Source of the DNA: a bacterium
GTDB taxonomy: Bacteria > Krumholzibacteriota > Krumholzibacteriia > LZORAL124-64-63
NCBI GenBank assembly: GCA_024231905.1
Contig: JAAEQC010000134.1
Location: 26,569-90,568, forward strand
Reading direction: 5' to 3'
Length of the DNA stretch: 64,000 bases
The first letter of the stretch is position 1; every line of letters starts with the position of its first letter. Shown here in pieces: positions 22,372-32,550 of the stretch. Below the pieces are notes generated by a model that saw nothing but the letters and a program-made list of their open reading frames with translations, did not search any database and had not been told where the DNA came from. Position numbers and translations under genes: made by a program.

Positions 22372-23838
22372 ATGCCCCGCGATCTCACCAAGTCCCGTTA
22401 TCTGGACGGCCTGCGCTGTCCGAAGCTCCTGTGGACCCGTTGGAACCGACCCGAGCGGATACCGCCGCCGGAACCCCAACGCGAACTCATCATGCAGGCC
22501 GGCCGCCAGGTGGGCGCCCTGGCCCAGCGGCTCTTTCCCGGGGGAGTGGAGGTGCCGCGTTTCGACGCAGCGCACGCGGCCGTGCGCGCCACGGCCAAGC
22601 TGCTGGAGCAACGGGTACCGCTCTTCGAGGCAGCCTTCGCCGGTGGCGACCGCCTGTGCCGCGTGGACGTGCTGGTGCCCGGACTGGCCGGCCGTTGGGA
22701 CATCGTCGAGGTGAAGGCGGGCACGCGGGTGCGCGAATCCCACGTCAGGGACGTGGCCTTCCAGTACGACACCCTGACGCGGGCCGGCCTGGAGATCGAC
22801 CGCATGGTCATCATGCACCTGGACGGCAGTTACGTGCGCGGCGACGAGGTCGACTTGGAGCAGCTCTTCTCGGCCACGGATGTCACCGAGCGGGTCATGC
22901 ATCTGGCGCCCTACATGGGCCAGACCATCGGAGCCATGCAGGACATGCTCACCGGTCCCGACCCGGACACGCCCCTGGGGTCCCGCTGCAACGCGCCCCA
23001 TCCCTGCCCCCTGAAGCCCGATTGCTGGGGCGATCTGCCGCCGGCCAACGTCACCCAACTCTACGCGGGGGGCCGCAAGATCTGGGAGTTCATGAACGAG
23101 GGGCTTTTCACCCTGGCCGGCATCGCGGATGCCCGCCTCACTCCGCGGCAGCGGATCCAGAAGCACGCCCTGGTCAACGACGAGGTCCACTTGGAGAAGC
23201 CGGCCGTACAGGCCTGGGTGGACCAACTCGAGTATCCGCTCTATCACCTGGACTTCGAGACCTTCGCCCCGGCGGTGCCGGCGTTTCCCGGCGCCCACCC
23301 GTACCAGCAGATCCCCTGCCAGTTCTCCCTGCACATCCAGCAGGAGCCCGGGGCAGAGCCGGACCACCGGGAATTCTTGGCCACCGAGCCGGGCGACCCG
23401 CGGCCGCAACTGGTCGAAGCGCTGCTGGCGGCCTGCGGGGAGAAGGGCACGATCCTCGCCTGGAACATGTCCTTCGAAAAGCTCGTCATCGAGGACCTGG
23501 CGACCTACGACCTGGTCCGGGCGCCGCGGTTGTTGAACCTCGCCACGCGGCTGGCCGACCTCATGGCCCCCTTCCAGTCCTTCGCCGTCTACCACCCGGG
23601 CCAAGGGGGCAGTTGCTCCCTGAAGGTCGTCCTGCCGGCGGTGACGGAGCTGGATTACAGCGAGCTGAACATCTCCAGCGGCGGTACGGCCACTCACAGT
23701 TACGAGCAAGCCATGTTCGGCGGGCTCGACCCGGCGCGGCGCGAAGTTATCTTCAATGATCTCAGGGCGTACTGCTGCCTGGATACCCTGGCCATGGTGG
23801 AGATCCTACGCTGGCTCGAAGGAGCCATTGCGAACTAG
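22372..23838 (+). CDS. Cas4/RecB-like nuclease with DUF2779 and a DEDD exonuclease-like domain
   Basis: A 488-residue protein, start at 22372 (MPRDLTKSRYL). A PD-(D/E)xK nuclease core lies at about 70-125, with catalytic pattern D-x2-E-V-K in RWDIVEVKAGT. It is bracketed by Cys 16 (LRCPKLLW) and a Cys trio in RCNAPHPCPLKPDCW, the arrangement that holds an iron-sulfur cluster in Cas4/AddB-type nucleases. The C-terminal half has an RNase H-like exonuclease pattern (HLDFETFAP, AWNMSFEK, YCCLDTLAM), typical of DUF2779 proteins. It stands alone with no CRISPR array or helicase nearby. A role in DNA repair or defence is likely but unproven. Confidence 0.8.
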   Translation: MPRDLTKSRYLDGLRCPKLLWTRWNRPERIPPPEPQRELIMQAGRQVGALAQRLFPGGVEVPRFDAAHAAVRATAKLLEQRVPLFEAAFAGGDRLCRVDVLVPGLAGRWDIVEVKAGTRVRESHVRDVAFQYDTLTRAGLEIDRMVIMHLDGSYVRGDEVDLEQLFSATDVTERVMHLAPYMGQTIGAMQDMLTGPDPDTPLGSRCNAPHPCPLKPDCWGDLPPANVTQLYAGGRKIWEFMNEGLFTLAGIADARLTPRQRIQKHALVNDEVHLEKPAVQAWVDQLEYPLYHLDFETFAPAVPAFPGAHPYQQIPCQFSLHIQQEPGAEPDHREFLATEPGDPRPQLVEALLAACGEKGTILAWNMSFEKLVIEDLATYDLVRAPRLLNLATRLADLMAPFQSFAVYHPGQGGSCSLKVVLPAVTELDYSELNISSGGTATHSYEQAMFGGLDPARREVIFNDLRAYCCLDTLAMVEILRWLEGAIAN

Positions 23839-23950
23839 TCGACTTTAAGGTTTTTCTTTATCAGCTATCACTATCTGCCGATAGGACACCTGAGTGCACA
23901 TCCAGGCGATGTGCTCGTGCGTCCGCGGCCCTGTTACGGAGACGTGTAAC

Positions 23951-25792
<1,842 letters not shown>

Positions 25793-25814
25793 GCTCTTCC
25801 TGGGAACCGTCGGA

Positions 25815-26369
25815 TCAATCCACGATCAAGGCCAGCCGCATGAGCTTCGAGCTGATCTTCAGCCCGGCGCCGGTGGCTGCCCTCTCGCTCACCGAGAACC
25901 GCAGGCGATCGCCCTGGGCGAAGAAGTTGATGACCCCGCCCGAGAGATGGAAGCCCGGATCCTCGCCGATGGTCAGAATGCCCGACGACAGGTCGTGCAG
26001 GTCGTTCCAGACGGGGTGTTCGTTGCGGGGCAGGCCGTCAATGGTCGCAGCCACATAGACCACGCCGTAGCCGTTCTCGGCGAGCTCGTCGGCCGAGCAC
26101 AAGAGCAACTCGCGACCCACGCCGGGGTCACCGGTCAGGTCCTGCAGCGCCGCCTCCATGGGGGAGTCGCCCACCACGCCGATCCGCATGGGACCGTCGG
26201 GGGTGATGTGCTCGTTGGTCCAGGCCACGAATTCCAGGAAGCGCTGGACGAAGGCCGCCTTCACCCGATACTCGCGGGGTGCCTCGTCACCGGCCTGGGC
26301 CGGCGCGGCCGCCACGAGCAACGTCATGGCCAAGACTGGAAGCGCGAGTATGGCGAGGCGGTGGCGCAT
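25815..26369 (-). CDS. YfiR/HmsC-like periplasmic protein (DUF4154)
   Basis: A 184-residue protein with a signal peptide (ending APAQAGD). The mature start YRVKAAFVQRFLEFVAWTNE and end GDRLRFSVSERAATGAGLKI followed by SSKLMRLALIVD are the two signatures of DUF4154 (YfiR). In Pseudomonas YfiR represses the membrane cyclase YfiN from the periplasm. Here the likely partner is the periplasmic domain of the adjacent hybrid kinase. It directly follows the TonB-receptor gene (stop and start adjoin) and so is in one operon with it. Confidence 0.88.
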   Translation of the reverse strand: MRHRLAILALPVLAMTLLVAAAPAQAGDEAPREYRVKAAFVQRFLEFVAWTNEHITPDGPMRIGVVGDSPMEAALQDLTGDPGVGRELLLCSADELAENGYGVVYVAATIDGLPRNEHPVWNDLHDLSSGILTIGEDPGFHLSGGVINFFAQGDRLRFSVSERAATGAGLKISSKLMRLALIVD

Positions 26370-28382
26370 CTAGAACTCCCACCTCAGGCCGGTGCGGAAG
26401 TGGCGCGGAATAACGGAGCGTCGGCGAGCGATGATCTCGTCGGAATGGTATTCGTTGTGCCCTTCTCCCAGGAGATTGAGTCCCGCCGCCGAGACGGTGA
26501 GGTCCGCCAGCACGCGCCACCGTAGGTGAAAATCCAATTCGGAATAGGCAGAAGCATCGATCCTCTCGAGCTTGTCGACGTAGCGCCAGGCCGCGTCCAT
26601 CCCCACAGCCGCGCCGATGTCGAAGGATGCTAAGACACTGATCTGGTGCTCGGGCGAGGTCATGGCCCGCATCTGGAGCCGCTCATCGGCATCCGTGTTC
26701 ACGAGTTCCTCTTTCGCGCGCAACAGTGAGTATGTCGAACGCAGACGCCACCAGGAAGACGGACGCAGGTCCAGCGCCACTTCCCCGCCCCAGGTCTCGC
26801 TCTCGGCGCCATTGGAGAAGCTGGTGTCGATCGCCAGATGTGGCGGAGTCGCGAGATACATAGGCGTCATGATTGGTTTCTTCATGCTGCTCAGGTCATC
26901 GTAGCGGTTGTAATACGCCGCCACGTCGACGGCGAACCACGGCACGGGCATGTGACGGTAGCCCAGTTCGTTGGCCCACAACTTCTCGCTGACGAAATCC
27001 GGATTACCGACCAGGCGCAAACGCGCGGTGGGAGACTGCGGCCCGAGCGCTCCCGGCGGTATGACCCTGTTCGTGATCTCGACGTCCACGTTCAACACGC
27101 AGGGAGAACGGAGGGACCGCGCCACCGAGGCCCATACGGTATGCTGGTCGTGGGGAGTCCACATGGCGCGCAGGTTCGGCTGGAAGCCGAAATCGCCCAG
27201 AGAACCGTATTCGATCTTCGCGCCGAGCGTGAGTGTGAGACGCTTCGGTAAGACGGTGAGTGCATCCTGGAAGAAGGTATCGAGCCGCCAGTTCTGGGAC
27301 GATTCGGTGGTCGTCGCGACGGCGAAGGTGGGCAGGTAATCGATCTCGTCGAGCTTGTAGCCGCAGCCCCAGACCACAGCATGGCGCCCGGTCTTGAGAT
27401 GGCGGCTCCAGTCCAGGCCGAAGCGCCGGATATTGACGCCGAAAATCGGCTGGTCCATCCTGTTCGCTTCGGCGTGGATACTCAGCTTGAATCCGGAATG
27501 ATCGGACTTGTTCTTCTCCACGGCGTACATCATGGCTACGGATTCGATTTCCGAGGTCTCCGTCGCTTCCTTCACGTAGGGCGGTTCGAAGCTGTCCGGG
27601 TAGAGGTCGAGATAACCGCCACGATTATGGTTCCCGATCACCTCGAATCGGGATACGGATTCCTCCCCGTACCATTCCAGCCGAGCTCCGCCCACACCGA
27701 TATCGCCGCCGCCGTTGAGATCGGCACCGTCGAGACCCTCGGTGGACGCCAGTTGCTGGAACTGTCCGTAGACCCGGAACGACGGGCCGTCGTCCTTGTA
27801 CTCGCCATAGCGAGCCATGACGGAGGCCTCCAGCAACCTGCCCATCTGCACATCCACCAGGCCGCCATCCGTGTCGCGGACGGTCTTGGTGATGATGTTG
27901 ATGATGCCGTTCACCGCATTCGCTCCCCAGAGCGTGGAGCCGGGGCCCCGGATGACCTCGATGCGGTCGATCTCGGCCATAGGAACACCCACATCCCAGA
28001 GGACGCCCGAGAACAGGGCCGAGTAGATGGATCGGCCGTCGATCATGACGAGCAGCTTGTTGGAAAACCGGCCGTTGTAGCCACGGATAGTCACGGCGTA
28101 ACTCAGGGCGTCGATACGCGCAACGTTCACGCCGGGCACCGTGCGCAGAGCCTCGGGCACGTTAGGGAAGCCGAAACGCCGGATATCATCGGCTGTGATC
28201 ACGTACACGGCTGCCGGGACCTCCGACATGGGGACCGACTGCTTGGCGGACGAAAAGACCTGAACATCGAGCAGCTCCTCGAGGGAAAGCTCGTGGAAGG
28301 CCTGGGTGTCCTGGCCGAATGTGACGGATGCGACTGCCAGGGTCATCATCGCCATTATGATAGATAATCGCATAGTCAGCAT
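26370..28382 (-). CDS. TonB-dependent outer-membrane receptor
   Basis: A 670-residue receptor. The signal peptide ends ASVTFGQ and is followed by ELSLEELLDVQVFSSAKQSV, a TonB-box-like N-terminus typical of this subgroup. The plug domain (about 50-170) includes VYVITADDIRRFGFPNVPEA, VTIRGYNGRFSNKLLVMIDG and IEVIRGPGSTLWGANAVNGI. The rest is a 22-strand-type barrel ending HFRTGLRWEF. The substrate cannot be read from sequence; iron chelates, cobalamin or oligomers are all possible. It shares an operon with the YfiR-like gene. Confidence 0.88.
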   Translation of the reverse strand: MLTMRLSIIMAMMTLAVASVTFGQDTQAFHELSLEELLDVQVFSSAKQSVPMSEVPAAVYVITADDIRRFGFPNVPEALRTVPGVNVARIDALSYAVTIRGYNGRFSNKLLVMIDGRSIYSALFSGVLWDVGVPMAEIDRIEVIRGPGSTLWGANAVNGIINIITKTVRDTDGGLVDVQMGRLLEASVMARYGEYKDDGPSFRVYGQFQQLASTEGLDGADLNGGGDIGVGGARLEWYGEESVSRFEVIGNHNRGGYLDLYPDSFEPPYVKEATETSEIESVAMMYAVEKNKSDHSGFKLSIHAEANRMDQPIFGVNIRRFGLDWSRHLKTGRHAVVWGCGYKLDEIDYLPTFAVATTTESSQNWRLDTFFQDALTVLPKRLTLTLGAKIEYGSLGDFGFQPNLRAMWTPHDQHTVWASVARSLRSPCVLNVDVEITNRVIPPGALGPQSPTARLRLVGNPDFVSEKLWANELGYRHMPVPWFAVDVAAYYNRYDDLSSMKKPIMTPMYLATPPHLAIDTSFSNGAESETWGGEVALDLRPSSWWRLRSTYSLLRAKEELVNTDADERLQMRAMTSPEHQISVLASFDIGAAVGMDAAWRYVDKLERIDASAYSELDFHLRWRVLADLTVSAAGLNLLGEGHNEYHSDEIIARRRSVIPRHFRTGLRWEF

Positions 28383-28572
28383 GCTCTTCGCTCCCGAAGC
28401 GATTCCCTTACCGATTCAACGGGCCCGCTCGCATTAGGGGGCCAATTTAGGTGTCGGTAAGTAATCACTTAGCTTAAGGGCGACTTATGAGTCTTTGGTC
28501 CATTGTGGGGTGCCGCGAACCGAAATTCACGTCTAAACGAAGGCAGGGTCAGGAGATCGGTTAGGTACGGCC

Positions 28573-28610
28573 AAAAAAACGGGCCCCCCGGGGGGTTGAT
28601 CGGGGGGCCC
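28573..28610 (-). terminator. strong intrinsic terminator of the sigma54-activator operon
   Basis: On the minus strand a GGGCCCCCCG/CGGGGGGCCC stem (28601-28610 with 28581-28590) is followed by seven T (plus-strand A run 28573-28579). It lies 35 bases past the stop of the activator gene. The rest of the gap to 28383 is AT-richer and should hold the TonB-receptor promoter, which I cannot place. Confidence 0.75.
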
Positions 28611-28644
28611 GGCGTGCCGGTCGAGGCGAGATAGCGACGACCGA

Positions 28645-31098
28645 TCACGCTTTCTTGGTAGGAATTCCCAATTTTACCATGCGCCGATAGAGGGTGCTAC
28701 GTCCGATGCCGAGTCGGCGAGCGGCCTCGCGGCGGTTACCCCGGCTGTCTTCCAGGGTCAAGATGATACGAGTGCGTTCGACGGCCTCGTGGGACGGCAA
28801 TCCGCCCTCGGTTGCCACCATGGCGGCGCGCGGTCCGCCGCAGAGCACCAGGCGCGCTGAGTCGTTCTCGCCCAACACCACACGTACACGGCCGGAGCGT
28901 TGGCGTTCCAAGTGGGCGCGCCGGGCGGCCATGGCGATCTCGCGGACGTTGCCGGGCCAGTGCCAATCTTCGGCGGCGCGCTGGCTCGGGGAATCGAAGT
29001 AGTCGCCCAGCTCCACGTGCCGGCCGGCGGCCATGCTCAGAAAGTGGCGCAGGAGCGGCAGGACGTCCTCGCGACGCTCGCGGACCGGCGGCAGGTCCAG
29101 CTCGAGAATGCGCAGCCGGTACCACAGGTCCGCGCGAAATTCGCCTCTCTGGACGCGTTGCGCAAGGTCCGCGTTGGTGGCGGCCACCAGTCGGATATTG
29201 ACCCGGCGTTCCCGGGGATCCCCAACGGCCTGGTAGGTGCCCTCCTGCAGCAGGCGGAGCAGTTTCGGTTGGACCTCGGGCGGGAGGTCGCCGATCTCGT
29301 CCAGAAAGAGGGTGCCCCCGTCGGCCCGGGCGGCGAAGCCTTCGCTGTCGCGCTCGGCGCCGCTGAAGGCGCCGCGCACGTGCCCGAAGACTTCGCGTTC
29401 GAAGAGGGATGGCGTGATGGCGGCCACGTTCACCGTAACCAGGGGGCCGCTGCGACCGCTGATTCGATGGATCCGTCGTGCAATGAGCTCCTTGCCGGTA
29501 CCGGTCTCGCCGGTGACGAGGACCGGCTCCAGGGAACTGGCGAACATGTCCGTGAGCTGGAGCAGGTCACGCATGCGGCCGGAAGCGTGGATGATGGTGT
29601 CGCCGGGGTCGTAGATACTCCCCTCAGCGTCCGCAACCTCGCTTTCCGCTCGTTCTCGCGCCGACCGCAGGCGGGCGATGCGGTCGACCAGCGACCGCGC
29701 CTTCTCGATCCACCAGGCCACGTCCACGTCGAGCAGTTCGCTCAGGGCGGCGGTGGCCTGCTGCCAAGCCTGGTCGAGATGGCTACTGCCCGCCGCGGCG
29801 CTCATCATGCGTTCCTGTTCGATCAGGGCCAGTTCCGCCGACTCGAGCAGCGACATGGCCAGTTCATGCTTCGCCCCGATCTCCTCGAGGATGGCCACCG
29901 ACTGGTCGAGCCAACGGCGCGCCGACCCCACGTCGCCCAGCTCCAGGACCGCCTGGGCCAGCACCCGGAGCGTGGCCGCCTCCTCGAAGCGGTCGCCCTG
30001 GGTTCGGGACAGATCGAGGGCCCGGTTGAGTTCGTTCATGGCGCTCTTGGGATCGCCTTCGCCAAGCCGGCATTCGCCGAGACGGCGGCGTACCTCCATG
30101 GCGATGTCACCCTCGGGAGCGATCCGTTCGGCGATGGCCTGGGCGCGGTCATAGAAGCGGCGCGCGTCGGCGTATTTCGACTCGTCGCGGTACACGTCAC
30201 CGAGGAATTCGAGGGCCAGGGCCTCCTCGCGGGGATAGCCCAACTCCTGTGCCTGGCCGTAGGCCTCGTGCAGGTGGCGGCGCGCGGTCTCAAATTCGTG
30301 CTGCAGCCGACGGACGTTGCCGAGGGCGATGTTGGCGAAGCACTGGCGGTGGATCCAGCCGCCTTCCTTGCCGACGGCAAGGGATTGATTGAGGTGGTCG
30401 AGGGAGGTTTTGTAGTCGCCGGTTTTGTAGTGGGTTACGCCTAGGTTTAGGTGGACCATGGAGAGTTTGAGTTGGCCACCATTAGCAGTGAATTGCTCTA
30501 GTGCCCGCTTGTACCAAGATAGCGAAAGCACATACTGAGCAGATTGCCGGAATAGCATCCCCAAGAAGTTACACGTGAACGCTGAGCGGTGATTCAAGCC
30601 TGCAACCAGGAAGAGGCTTCTGGCAATCTCAGAATCTTCTATTGCGCGTTCAATCTCACCCATATTCGCGCGAGCATATGATCTGAGGAAATAGAACTCC
30701 GGCAGTTCTATTGCACTCTTGTCTTCTTCGATTACCGAGTGGGCCTCTTCGAATATGTTCTTCCATTCTCCTTTCTCGACATCTCGCCAAAGGAAAACCG
30801 CTTCAAGCATCAGCGATTCGTTATAGCAATTGCAGTCCAACAACTCCCTTGCGCCGTCGAATTCTTCAAATCGCTTCAGATAAAGTAGATTCCACAAATA
30901 CACCGCGAGTGCGCTCTCGAACGCCAATGATTTCGCGGGCGTGTACTCCGTAGTTGCTTCGCAAATCGTAAGGCCAACCAATTCAAGCGACTCGGAATAC
31001 TGCTCACCAATCAGCAGGTCCAAAGCTCTCAAATATCGATCTTCGCTAACATATTGTTCGAGAGGTCTTTCGACTAAAAGGGCACTCGGGAGCTTCAC
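28645..31098 (-). CDS. TPR-containing sigma54-dependent transcription activator
   Basis: An 817-residue activator. Residues about 130-450 are tetratricopeptide repeats (for example HYKTGDYKTSLDHLNQSLAV). The AAA+ domain follows with Walker A GETGTGKE (530-537), the sigma54-contact loop GAFSGA (576-581; the usual form is GAFTGA) and Walker B DGGTLFLDEIGDLP. A Fis-type HTH ends the protein (GNRREAARRLGIGRSTLYRR). There is no receiver or PAS domain, so the TPR block is probably the sensor, perhaps by peptide binding. It starts at a GTG overlapping the stop of the Gly-rich secreted protein gene (GTGA), which suggests that protein is part of the circuit. Codons for about residues 1-210 are clearly less GC-rich than the rest. 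Confidence 0.87.
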   Translation of the reverse strand: MKLPSALLVERPLEQYVSEDRYLRALDLLIGEQYSESLELVGLTICEATTEYTPAKSLAFESALAVYLWNLLYLKRFEEFDGARELLDCNCYNESLMLEAVFLWRDVEKGEWKNIFEEAHSVIEEDKSAIELPEFYFLRSYARANMGEIERAIEDSEIARSLFLVAGLNHRSAFTCNFLGMLFRQSAQYVLSLSWYKRALEQFTANGGQLKLSMVHLNLGVTHYKTGDYKTSLDHLNQSLAVGKEGGWIHRQCFANIALGNVRRLQHEFETARRHLHEAYGQAQELGYPREEALALEFLGDVYRDESKYADARRFYDRAQAIAERIAPEGDIAMEVRRRLGECRLGEGDPKSAMNELNRALDLSRTQGDRFEEAATLRVLAQAVLELGDVGSARRWLDQSVAILEEIGAKHELAMSLLESAELALIEQERMMSAAAGSSHLDQAWQQATAALSELLDVDVAWWIEKARSLVDRIARLRSARERAESEVADAEGSIYDPGDTIIHASGRMRDLLQLTDMFASSLEPVLVTGETGTGKELIARRIHRISGRSGPLVTVNVAAITPSLFEREVFGHVRGAFSGAERDSEGFAARADGGTLFLDEIGDLPPEVQPKLLRLLQEGTYQAVGDPRERRVNIRLVAATNADLAQRVQRGEFRADLWYRLRILELDLPPVRERREDVLPLLRHFLSMAAGRHVELGDYFDSPSQRAAEDWHWPGNVREIAMAARRAHLERQRSGRVRVVLGENDSARLVLCGGPRAAMVATEGGLPSHEAVERTRIILTLEDSRGNRREAARRLGIGRSTLYRRMVKLGIPTKKA

Positions 31099-31448
31099 TT
31101 GTTGCCCCCCTCAGAACGAGCGTCTACTACCGGCGGCTCTATAGACATGAATGTGACAGTGATCCGAATACCGTCAACTATGACGATTGGGATGAATCGA
31201 TAGATCACAGGCGGTGAAAACGCCTCGGGGCTAACGCCAGCATCCTGATCACCAATTCCTCCAGTCGATGAACCGCCGCCGCCCGCAAAATTATGCCCGT
31301 CTCCCGGATCCCCCTCGTTCCCCCCTGAAATAACCTCGTTATATACCGCCGCCCACCCAACCGGCGCCAACACGAAGGCGAACACCGCCACCGTCACCGC
31401 TATTCGGGCGAATGCGCAAAACGTACCGGATCGACGTAGCGTACACAT
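31095..31448 (-). CDS. small exported Gly-rich protein coupled to the sigma54 activator
   Basis: A 117-residue protein with a signal peptide at about 10-34 (IAVTVAVFAFVLAPVGWAA). A Gly/Asp-rich stretch follows (GGNEGDPGDGHNFAGGGGSS), then a hydrophobic strand region (VIYRFIPIVIVDGIRITVTF). It has no recognisable enzyme motif. Its stop overlaps the start of the TPR-sigma54 activator by four bases, so the two are translated in tandem. It shares the lower GC content of the activator's 5' part. It could be an exported signal or structural peptide sensed by the TPR protein; this is inference. Confidence 0.55.
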   Translation of the reverse strand: MCTLRRSGTFCAFARIAVTVAVFAFVLAPVGWAAVYNEVISGGNEGDPGDGHNFAGGGGSSTGGIGDQDAGVSPEAFSPPVIYRFIPIVIVDGIRITVTFMSIEPPVVDARSEGGNK

Positions 31449-31581
31449 GGCCTACTCCATTGGCTCAGGTGAAAACCGTCGGCTGGGCTCGAGTGAGACC
31501 GACGTAGAAGCCGTGGCGCCTCGGGGTAGATGTTTTTTTTCTATATGGCTTCATTTCGTCGAACCCGGCCATTCTACTCTA

Positions 31582-31609
31582 GAAACACCGGAAATAGCAA
31601 TGGTGTTTC
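31582..31609. promoter_or_regulatory. inverted repeat upstream of the sigma54-activator operon
   Basis: GAAACACC (31582-31589) and GGTGTTTC (31602-31609) form a perfect 8-bp inverted repeat with a 12-base spacer. It is centred about 147 bases upstream of the gene at 31448 and about 165 bases upstream of the divergent gene at 31761. A sigma70-like pair TTGCTA-18-TAGAAT overlaps it on the minus strand. No sigma54 -24/-12 element was found. The rest of the 31449-31760 gap, including a T8 run at about 31532, shows nothing else. Confidence 0.35.
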
Positions 31610-31760
31610 CAATTATGTCGCGCACGCGGGACACTCTGGGACACCCTCGGACAGCACACGAAATCAGGTGGCGGGAACTCCTCGCCGGAGTGCCGGTTGC
31701 TGACCGAGTCCCGGTCACCGTGCTATCCTGCAGCGAACCCCGCCTCCGAAAGGATCCTCC

Positions 31761-32549
31761 ATGCGCAGATCCGTCGCCCTGTTCGTCGCCGCGTCCATGC
31801 TGGTTCTCGCATTACCGGCCATCGCCGATCCTGAGGTCCCCGGGGACCCTGAGGTCCAGCCCGCCGAAATGGTCCTCATCCAGGGCGGCATCTACGCCAT
31901 GGGCGACCCCGGCAGCACCGAGTTCCCAGACCACCAGGTCAAAGTCGGCGATTTTTGGATCGACAAGACCGAGGTGACCAACGCCCAGTACTACGCCTAC
32001 TGCCAGGCCACCGACGCCGACCTGCCCATGTTCTGGGGCATCGAACGCTTCCGCAGTGGACTCGAGTATCCCGACCACCCGGTCATCGGGATCAGCCACA
32101 ACGAAGCCGCCAAATACGCCGAGTGGGCCGGTAAACGCCTGCCCACCGAAGCCGAGTGGGAGTACGCCGCGCGGGGCGGCTTGACGGGACTGCGCTACGA
32201 CGTGGCCGACACCCTCGGGGTGGACGAGGCCAACACCAAGTCCACCGACCAGGACGGTCCCGTGGCCGTGGGCAGCTACCGTCCCAACGGCTACGGCCTG
32301 GTCGACATGGTGGGGAACGTGCGCGAGATGGTCGCTGACCGCTGGGCGCCCTTCGAAGGCGACCCCGAGGTGGTGCTCGAGAATCCGGTCGGTCCGGATA
32401 AGGGGCGCTGGTACGTCATCAAGGGCGGGGGCTGGTTCTCGGGCCGCGGGTGCAATCACATCGCCAACCGCAACGTCCTGCCGTCCGGCTGGCGGGACTT
32501 CAACGTGGGGTTCCGGTGCGCCAAGGACACTGCGACGCAGGAGGACTGA
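31761..32549 (+). CDS. exported FGE/SUMF1-family protein
   Basis: A 262-residue protein with a signal peptide (ending LPAIADPE). One formylglycine-generating-enzyme-type domain fills the rest: MVLIQGGIYAMGDP, FWIDKTEVTNAQYYAYC, RLPTEAEWEYAARGG, GNVREMVADRW, KGGGWFSGRG and a final VGFRCAKD. Only the last Cys and one in RGCNHIANRN are present. True FGEs have a reactive Cys pair near the C-terminus, so catalysis on sulfatases is uncertain; many family members are binding or hydroxylating proteins. The stop is separated by one base from the convergent nitroreductase gene's stop. Confidence 0.78.
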   Translation: MRRSVALFVAASMLVLALPAIADPEVPGDPEVQPAEMVLIQGGIYAMGDPGSTEFPDHQVKVGDFWIDKTEVTNAQYYAYCQATDADLPMFWGIERFRSGLEYPDHPVIGISHNEAAKYAEWAGKRLPTEAEWEYAARGGLTGLRYDVADTLGVDEANTKSTDQDGPVAVGSYRPNGYGLVDMVGNVREMVADRWAPFEGDPEVVLENPVGPDKGRWYVIKGGGWFSGRGCNHIANRNVLPSGWRDFNVGFRCAKDTATQED

Positions 32550-32550
32550 C

